Shown: in pieces, positions 58,887 through 64,000 of the stretch | Layout: every line of letters begins with the position of its first letter | How positions within the stretch are numbered: the first letter of the stretch is position 1 | Assembly (NCBI GenBank): GCA_038249195.1 | Contig: JBBRWM010000007.1 | Location: forward strand, 1 to 64,000 | From: JAOUEA01 sp038249195 | GTDB lineage: Bacteria > Actinomycetota > UBA4738 > HRBIN12 | Length of the DNA: 64,000 nucleotides | Reading direction: 5' to 3' | Notes under the pieces: generated by a model | Database searches by the model: none | The model's input: the letters and a program-made list of their open reading frames with translations, nothing else | What the model was told of the DNA's origin: nothing | Made by a program: the position numbers and the translations under genes

Positions 58887-59264
58887 ATGAAGCTGCTCGC
58901 ACTGACCGGCGGCGACACCGCCCTGATCATCCTGTCTGCTTTCTGGGGCCTGCTGGTCCTGTTCCTGTGCGTGGTGCTGCTGAACACGTTCCGTGTGCTG
59001 GAGAGCACCAAGATGACCATCGACGCGTTCCGCCAGGAGACGGTGCCCCTGCTCCGCGAGGTGACCGTGTCGGTGGAGAAGGCAAACCGTGAGCTCGATC
59101 GCGTCGACGGGATGCTGGGGTCGGCCAACGAGATCCTCGGGCGCGTGGAGAAGCTCTCCGGCCTGGCCCAGGAGGCGGCGGCGAGCCCGCTGGTGAAGGT
59201 CATCAGTTTCGGGGCGGGCCTGCGCAAAGGGGTCAGCAGGGTCAAGGGCGGCCGCAAGAAGTGA
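58887..59264 (+). CDS. DUF948 membrane protein
   Basis: A 125-aa protein with one TM helix (LSAFWGLLVLFLCVVLLNTF) and a helical domain (TIDAFRQETVPLLREVTVSV, EKANRELDRVDGMLGSANEI). This matches DUF948, a Gram-positive family resembling chemotaxis-like coiled coils. Function unknown. GGAGGGG precedes the ATG. It overlaps the next small gene (GTGA), and such pairs upstream of alaS are conserved in actinobacteria. Confidence 0.8.
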   Translation: MKLLALTGGDTALIILSAFWGLLVLFLCVVLLNTFRVLESTKMTIDAFRQETVPLLREVTVSVEKANRELDRVDGMLGSANEILGRVEKLSGLAQEAAASPLVKVISFGAGLRKGVSRVKGGRKK

Positions 59265-59548
59265 AGCGCGGGTTCTGGGTCGCGCTCGGCCTGGGGGCGG
59301 GGGCCACGGGGGCCGTCCTGGCGAGCCGCTGGACCCGCAAGCAGGCGAAGCGCGTTGCTCCGCAAACGATCGCGCGCGAAGCGAAGGGTGGCATCATGGA
59401 CCTCGGCAAGCTCTTCAACGAGTCCATGGCTGAGGGCAAACGCGCGATGCAGGAGCGGGAGTCCGAGCTCCGACGCGACTACGACATCGGCCGGGCGCCC
59501 GGGCGCGAAGACGACGAGCCGGGCACGTCCGGAGGCTCCGCGGCATGA
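59261..59548 (+). CDS. Small membrane-anchored hypothetical protein upstream of alaS
   Basis: A 95-aa protein with an N-terminal glycine-rich hydrophobic helix (GFWVALGLGAGATGAVLASR), then a basic and helical stretch (RWTRKQAKRVAP and MAEGKRAMQERESELRRDY), and an acidic, Gly/Ser-rich tail. The Gly-rich anchor plus helix recalls YtxH-like proteins. The product is probably a partner of the preceding DUF948 protein, with which it overlaps by 4 bp. Function unknown. Confidence 0.7.
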   Translation: MKRGFWVALGLGAGATGAVLASRWTRKQAKRVAPQTIAREAKGGIMDLGKLFNESMAEGKRAMQERESELRRDYDIGRAPGREDDEPGTSGGSAA

Positions 59549-59556
59549 GCCGTCGG

Positions 59557-59562
59557 TAGACT
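59557..59562 (+). promoter_or_regulatory. Predicted -10 element (TAGACT) of alaS, leaderless type
   Basis: TAGACT ends exactly 7 nt before the GTG start of alaS. No Shine-Dalgarno is present, so the transcript should start at the GTG. Confidence 0.5.
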
Positions 59563-59568
59563 CCGTCC

Positions 59569-62181
59569 GTGGACGGCCACGTGATCCGCGAGCGGTTCCT
59601 CGCGTTCTTCGAAGAGCGCGGGCACAAGCGTGTTCCGAGCTACTCGCTGATCCCGCCGCCTGAAACCGGGCTCCTGCTGACCGGCGCGGGCATGATGCAG
59701 TTCATCCCGTACTTCCTGGGACAGGCGGCGCCCCCGTTCGCGCGCGCCGTGAGCGTGCAGAAGTGCTTCCGCGCCAACGACATCGAGAACGTGGGCCATA
59801 CGGATCGGCATCTCACGTTCTTCGAGATGCTCGGCAACTTCTCGTTCGGCGATTACTTCAAGGCGGAGTCGTGCGCGTGGGGCCTGGAGCTCGTCACGCA
59901 AGGCTACGGGATCGATCCCGACCTGCTCTGGGTCACGGTGTTCGAGACCGACGAGGAGGCCTTCGGGATCTGGCGGGACCTCGGGCTCCCGGTCGAGCGC
60001 ATCGTCCGGCGCGGCAAGGCCGACAACTTCTGGTGGACTCACGCGGCCGGCCCGGCGGGTCCCTCGTCGGAGATCTTCGTCGACCGCGGCCCGAAGTACG
60101 GGCCCGATGGCGGACCGGAGGTCGACGAAGACCGGTTCATGGAGATCTGGAACCACGTGTTCATGCAGGACGAGGTGGACGATCGCGCCGAGGTCCTGCG
60201 GGAGCTTCCCGCCAAGAACATCGACACCGGCGCCAGCGTCGAACGGATCGGCGTGGCGCTGCAGGGCGTCGGGAACTTCTTCGAAACGGATCTGTTCCTT
60301 CCGCTGTTGGAGGAGGTCCAGTCGCTCAGCGGTGTTCACTACGGGGCAGACGAGCGCGACGACGTTTCGATCCGCATCATCGGCGAGCATGCGCGCGCGA
60401 CCGCGTTCCTGGTGTCCGATGGGGTGCAGCCATCCAACGAGGGCCGCGGCTACATCCTGCGCCGGATGCTCCGCCGGGTCATCTCCCATGCCCGCCGGAT
60501 CGGGATCGAGGGCGAGGTCATGGCGCCGATGGTCGAGGTGGTACAGCGGGAGTTCGGCGACGCCTATCCCGAGCTCCGCGAGAACCTCGCCTTCGTCCTG
60601 GAGGTCACGGCCTCCGAGGAGGAGCGCTTCTCGACGACCCTGCGACAGGGGCTCACCCTGTTCGAGGAGGCGAAGGGCCGGGCCGAGACCGGCCGCGTCT
60701 CGGGCGACGACGCGTTCAAGCTCTCCGACACCTTCGGGTTTCCGCTGCAGCTCACCCAGGAGCTGGCCGCCGACGCCGGACTCGACGTGGACACGGACAG
60801 GTTCGGCGAGCTCCTCGAGCTGCAACGCTCGCGGGCCCGAGACGCCGCGAAGAAGGTGCCGGTCGGCCTGGACGCTGGCGCGGTCCCGCCCACGGAGTTC
60901 GTCGGGTACCGCCAGCCCGAGGCGGAGGGGGACATCGCGCTCCTCTTGGACATGGACAATCGCGAGCTCGAGGTGGCCGCCGAAGGCCAGGAGGTGCGCC
61001 TATTCCTCACGCGCACGCCGTTCTACGCCGAGGCGGGCGGGCAGGTGGGCGATCAGGGTGAGATCCGGACCGCCACGGGGGCCGTGCGCGTCACCGACGC
61101 CCAGTGGGCCGGTCCCAACGCCATCATGCACGTGGGCACGGTCGGGTCGGGGGAGGTCCTGCGAGGCCAGGACGCGGTGGGCGAGATCGATCGCCTGCGG
61201 CGTGAGGCCACGGCGCGCGCGCACACGTCGACCCACGTCGTGCACTGGACGCTGAAGCATCTCCTCGGCGATCACGCGCGGCAGGCCGGCTCGCTCGTGG
61301 CGCCGGGGCGCCTTCGGTTCGATTTCCCCCACGGGGCGGCGGTGCCGCCCGAGACGCTCCAGGCCGCCGAGCTGGAGGCGAATCGCCGGCTCGCCCAGGA
61401 CGACCTCGTGCACATCTTCGAGACCTCCATGGACGAGGCGAAGACGCTGGGTGCGGTGGCGCTGTTCGGCGAGAAGTACGGCGACGTAGTGCGCGTGGTC
61501 GAGGTCGGCGATTACTCCCGCGAGCTCTGCGGGGGAACCCATGTGGAGCGTACCGGCTCCATCGCCGTCATCAGGATCGTGGGCGAGGCCTCTATCGGGG
61601 CGGGGATGCGCCGCATCGAGGCCCTGGTCGGCCCCGAGGCCCTGCGGGAGATCAACGCGGAGCGCGAGCTGCTGCGGGGGCTGGTGGACGCGCTGGGGGC
61701 GCAGGACCCGCGATCGGCCGTCGAGCACGCCCGTCGCGTCCTCGAGGAGAACAAACGGATGAGGAACGAGCTGGGGAAGCTCAAGGCCGGAGATCGTGAC
61801 GCGGTGATCGCGGGGCTCGTGGGTGGTGCCACGCAGGTGGACGGCTGCTCGCTCGTGCTCGGTGAACTCCCCGGCACGGACGCCGGGGGACTGCGCGAGA
61901 TCGCCCAGAAGGTCCGCGATCGGATGTCCGAGCGACCCGCCGCGGTGGTCTTGGGGGGCGGAGACGGCACCAAGGCGCAGCTGGTGGCCGCCTGCTCGGT
62001 GGGCGCCGTGGCGCGCGGCGTGACGGCCCCCGCCCTGCTCGAGCACGCGGCGTCCGTCATCGGCGGGGGCGCCGGGGGCAAGGACGTCCTGGCGATGGCG
62101 GGCGGCCGGCGCGCCGACGCCGTGGCCGAGGCGTTGGCGGGCATCCCGGGCAGGCTCGCGGAGCTCCTCGGCGCCGCGTAG
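59569..62181 (+). CDS. alaS: Alanyl-tRNA synthetase
   Basis: An 870-aa class II synthetase. Catalytic domain begins IRERFLAFFEERGHKRVPSY and includes MMQFIPYFLG, FEMLGNFSFGDYFK and GVQPSNEGRGYILRRMLRR. The editing domain has TPFYAEAGGQVGDQG, the HTSTHVVHW zinc motif and ELCGGTHVERTG. A C-terminal DHHA1 domain ends GGGAGGKDVLAMAGGR. GTG 59569 gives the conserved N-terminus. It opens the alaS-ruvX-mltG-aroE run known from actinobacteria. Confidence 0.96.
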   Translation: MDGHVIRERFLAFFEERGHKRVPSYSLIPPPETGLLLTGAGMMQFIPYFLGQAAPPFARAVSVQKCFRANDIENVGHTDRHLTFFEMLGNFSFGDYFKAESCAWGLELVTQGYGIDPDLLWVTVFETDEEAFGIWRDLGLPVERIVRRGKADNFWWTHAAGPAGPSSEIFVDRGPKYGPDGGPEVDEDRFMEIWNHVFMQDEVDDRAEVLRELPAKNIDTGASVERIGVALQGVGNFFETDLFLPLLEEVQSLSGVHYGADERDDVSIRIIGEHARATAFLVSDGVQPSNEGRGYILRRMLRRVISHARRIGIEGEVMAPMVEVVQREFGDAYPELRENLAFVLEVTASEEERFSTTLRQGLTLFEEAKGRAETGRVSGDDAFKLSDTFGFPLQLTQELAADAGLDVDTDRFGELLELQRSRARDAAKKVPVGLDAGAVPPTEFVGYRQPEAEGDIALLLDMDNRELEVAAEGQEVRLFLTRTPFYAEAGGQVGDQGEIRTATGAVRVTDAQWAGPNAIMHVGTVGSGEVLRGQDAVGEIDRLRREATARAHTSTHVVHWTLKHLLGDHARQAGSLVAPGRLRFDFPHGAAVPPETLQAAELEANRRLAQDDLVHIFETSMDEAKTLGAVALFGEKYGDVVRVVEVGDYSRELCGGTHVERTGSIAVIRIVGEASIGAGMRRIEALVGPEALREINAERELLRGLVDALGAQDPRSAVEHARRVLEENKRMRNELGKLKAGDRDAVIAGLVGGATQVDGCSLVLGELPGTDAGGLREIAQKVRDRMSERPAAVVLGGGDGTKAQLVAACSVGAVARGVTAPALLEHAASVIGGGAGGKDVLAMAGGRRADAVAEALAGIPGRLAELLGAA

Positions 62182-62182
62182 C

Positions 62183-62632
62183 ATGCCGCAACTCCCCGAG
62201 CACCACGCCTCGCCCCGCCCCGGCCCCGTCCTGGGGCTCGACCTCGGCGACGCCCGCATCGGGGTCGCGCTGAGCGATCCCGAGCGTCGGCTCGCGGTCT
62301 CCGTGGGCACCGTCCACGTTGGCCAGCCGCCCGGAGAGCTGAAGGCCATCGCCGCCATGGTCGCCGAGCACGGGGCGACCCTCGTCGTCCTGGGGCTGCC
62401 GCTGTCGATGTCCGGGGAACGCGGGTCCCAGGCGAGGCAGGCCGAGAACTTCGCGGATGCCCTGCGCGGATCCCTCGACGTGCCGGTGGTGTTCCAGGAC
62501 GAGCGCCTGAGCACGACGGAGGCCGAGGCGGGCCTCCGCGCGGCCGGGGTCGGGGGCCGGGATCGTCGCCGCGTGATCGACCGGGCCGCGGCCGCCGTGA
62601 TCCTGCAGGCGTGGCTGGACGCGCAACCGTAG
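62183..62632 (+). CDS. ruvX: Putative Holliday junction resolvase RuvX (YqgF)
   Basis: A 149-aa RNase H-fold nuclease of the YqgF family: GLDLGDARIGVALSDPERRL at the start, VVLGLPLSMSGERG, FQDERLSTTEAEA and the final aspartate in RRVIDRAAAAVIL. Members process Holliday junctions and, in some bacteria, pre-16S rRNA. ATG 62183 begins one base after alaS, so it is cotranscribed. Confidence 0.92.
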   Translation: MPQLPEHHASPRPGPVLGLDLGDARIGVALSDPERRLAVSVGTVHVGQPPGELKAIAAMVAEHGATLVVLGLPLSMSGERGSQARQAENFADALRGSLDVPVVFQDERLSTTEAEAGLRAAGVGGRDRRRVIDRAAAAVILQAWLDAQP

Positions 62633-62675
62633 CCTCACCCATCCCCCGGGGGCGACCGGTATCCTCGCCGGAGCG

Positions 62676-63749
62676 ATGCAGCAGCAACCCACACTGAAAC
62701 GCGCGGCGCGCCACGATGGCAAAGATCGGCCCCGACGCACGTCGCTCGTCGTGGTCTTCTTCCTGTTCCTGGCGCTGGTCGCCGCCGGTGTCGCGGCGGC
62801 GAACCACTACCGGCGGTGCAAGGCCGCGCCCGACGGCTCCACGAAGAAGGTCAGCTTCGTCGTCAACGACGGCGCCAGCGCGGGCGTGGTCGTCGAAGAC
62901 CTCGCCCAGGCCGGCCTGATCCGATGCGGTGGATTCGTCGGGAACCTGCTCGTGCGCGGCACGGGGAAGGCCTCGCAGATCCGGGCGGGCACGTACACCC
63001 TCACGCCGGGGATGAGCCTCGACGAGATCATCACGGAGATGACCACGCCTCCTCCCAAGGTGCCGACCGTCAACGTCCTCGTGCCCCCGGGCTACCGCCT
63101 GTCGCAGACGGCCGACCGCTTCCAACAGACCCTGGGGATCCCCGCGAAGTCCTTCATCGCCGACGCCGAGAGCGGCCACTACGCGCTCGAGCCGTACCTG
63201 CCGAAGGGCTCCAAGACGGTCGAGGGGTTCCTGTTCCCCGAGACCTACCGGTTCGCGAAGAACGGGTCGAGGTCGCACGACGTCATCACGCGGCTCCTTG
63301 ATCAGTTCCGCCACGACGCCGGCGGGCTCCCGTGGTCGAACGCGAAGGGCCTCGGCGTGAGTCCCTATCAGATCGTGACGATCGCCTCCATGATCGAGGA
63401 GGAAGCCAAGATCGACGGGGACAGGCCGAAGATCGCGGCGGTCATCTACAACCGGTTGAAGGCCGGGATGATGCTGGGCATCGACGCCACGGTCAGCTAC
63501 ATCGATCCGGACCCGTCGAACGGTCTCACCGACGCCGATCTCGCGATCGACAGCCCGTACAACACGCGGCTGAACCCGGGTCTGCCACCCACGCCCATCG
63601 CGAGCCCGGGGCTGGAGTCTCTGCGGGCCGCCCTCGAGCCCGCACACGTCGGCTACCGGTACTACGTCGCGTGCGGGCCCGCCGGCGCGAGCCGATTCAG
63701 CGATACCTACGGGCAGTTCCTGGCGGACAAGGCGGCGTGCCTTGGATGA
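62676..63749 (+). CDS. mltG: Endolytic transglycosylase MltG
   Basis: Cleaves nascent glycan strands to limit their length. The 357-aa protein has one N-terminal TM helix (TSLVVVFFLFLALVAAGVAA), a LysM-like subdomain (about 70-130), and the YceG catalytic domain with VTIASMIEEEAKIDGDRPKI, where the catalytic Glu lies, then YNRLKAGMMLGIDATVSYI and YNTRLNPGLPPTPIASPG. TATCCT (62660-62665) lies 11 nt before the ATG, leaving a leader of about 4 nt. Confidence 0.93.
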   Translation: MQQQPTLKRAARHDGKDRPRRTSLVVVFFLFLALVAAGVAAANHYRRCKAAPDGSTKKVSFVVNDGASAGVVVEDLAQAGLIRCGGFVGNLLVRGTGKASQIRAGTYTLTPGMSLDEIITEMTTPPPKVPTVNVLVPPGYRLSQTADRFQQTLGIPAKSFIADAESGHYALEPYLPKGSKTVEGFLFPETYRFAKNGSRSHDVITRLLDQFRHDAGGLPWSNAKGLGVSPYQIVTIASMIEEEAKIDGDRPKIAAVIYNRLKAGMMLGIDATVSYIDPDPSNGLTDADLAIDSPYNTRLNPGLPPTPIASPGLESLRAALEPAHVGYRYYVACGPAGASRFSDTYGQFLADKAACLG

Positions 63750-64000
63750 GGTCCCGCCGGGGCCGCCGCGGCACGTCGATGGGGCGACCAGGACGGTCGG
63801 CATCATCGGCTGGCCGGTGGACCTTAGCCTCTCGCCCGCGATCCACAACGCGGCGTTCGAGGCCGAGGGGCTCGACTGGGTCTACGTGCCGCTGCCGGTG
63901 AGGCCGCGGGATCTCGCTCCCGCGCTCGACGGTCTGGTGAGCCTTGGGTTCGCGGGGGCGAACGTCACGATGCCGCACAAGTCCGAGGCCGCCCGTCGCG
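63742..64000 (+). CDS. aroE: Shikimate dehydrogenase AroE, N-terminal part (runs off the window)
   Basis: The first 86 codons of a shikimate dehydrogenase. VGIIGWPVDLSLSPAIHNAA contains the shikimate-binding SxS motif, WVYVPLPVRP follows, and GANVTMPHKSEAA carries the catalytic lysine. The frame opens at TTG 63742, overlapping the end of mltG by 8 bp. No better start lies between it and the conserved VGIIG stretch. alaS-ruvX-mltG-aroE is the mycobacterial order. The C-terminal NADP domain is outside the window. Confidence 0.85.
   Translation, partial: MDEVPPGPPRHVDGATRTVGIIGWPVDLSLSPAIHNAAFEAEGLDWVYVPLPVRPRDLAPALDGLVSLGFAGANVTMPHKSEAARR

Overview
The window is about 64 kb of very G+C-rich, densely coding DNA. 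Gene content and order point to an actinobacterium (Actinomycetota). Evidence includes GTG/TTG starts, 1-4 bp ATGA/GTGA overlaps, a lexA/LysM/nrdR locus, PatA- and PimA-like lipid enzymes, a succinylase-type lysine pathway and likely leaderless promoters. The order of recognisable genes (miaB-miaA-dapF-hflX; lexA-LysM-nrdR; dut; thrS-HIT-pgsA-acyltransferase-pimA; pdxS-pdxT-yebC; ruvCAB; yajC-secD-secF-apt-rel; hisS-aspS; alaS-ruvX-mltG-aroE) follows the order I know from Mycobacterium. The accessory genes and the B12-dependent ribonucleotide reductase alone suggest a distant, possibly uncultured lineage. I cannot assign a genus.

Layout. 1-8.4 kb: a partial coiled-coil gene, then a tightly coupled run miaB-miaA-dapF-dapE-dapC-dapD-hflX (tRNA modification, lysine/diaminopimelate synthesis, ribosome rescue). 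8.4-16.2 kb: SIS-domain isomerase/deaminase, secreted RTX-type repeat protein, lexA divergent from a LysM membrane protein, nrdR, nrdJ, two tandem VOC proteins and dut (SOS response and nucleotide pools). 16.2-17.8 kb: tRNA-Gly(GCC), tRNA-Cys(GCA), tRNA-Val(GAC) and tRNA-Val(CAC), with a small membrane protein and a cyclase remnant. 17.8-23.1 kb: a probable genomic island bounded by the tRNA-Val(CAC) 3' end and an imperfect copy of it. It carries phage debris, two PadR regulators, ArsR/SRPBCC, DUF1801 and a membrane-anchored beta-lactamase-like hydrolase. 23.1-31 kb: hydrolase, MacB-type ABC exporter, thrS, HIT, hydrolase, DUF423. 31-36 kb: an EF-G-like factor facing a phospholipid cluster (CDP-alcohol phosphatidyltransferase homologue, acyltransferase, PimA-like glycosyltransferase). 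36-43.5 kb: lemA, htpX, DUF3048, pdxS/pdxT (vitamin B6), yebC and a large secreted BNR-repeat protein. 43.6-64 kb: ruvCAB, yajC-HD-secD-secF, apt, rel, dtd, MBL hydrolase, hisS, aspS, PPOX protein, rarA, two small membrane proteins, alaS, ruvX, mltG and the start of aroE.

Most notable points. (1) SecD has a large extracytoplasmic insertion built from repeated C-x10-C modules and Ser/Pro/Ala linkers. (2) Two LexA boxes each overlap one of the divergent lexA and LysM promoters, suggesting an SOS-induced division inhibitor. (3) A pair of NrdR boxes lies 32 bp apart upstream of the B12-dependent RNR. (4) A tRNA-Val island contains a portal-protein fragment fused to a truncated PadR. (5) The PgsA-like protein in the phospholipid cluster lacks the first two catalytic aspartates. 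(6) A TAnnnT element recurs 7-13 nt ahead of start codons, as expected for leaderless transcripts. No CRISPR array, rRNA or intact integrase was seen.
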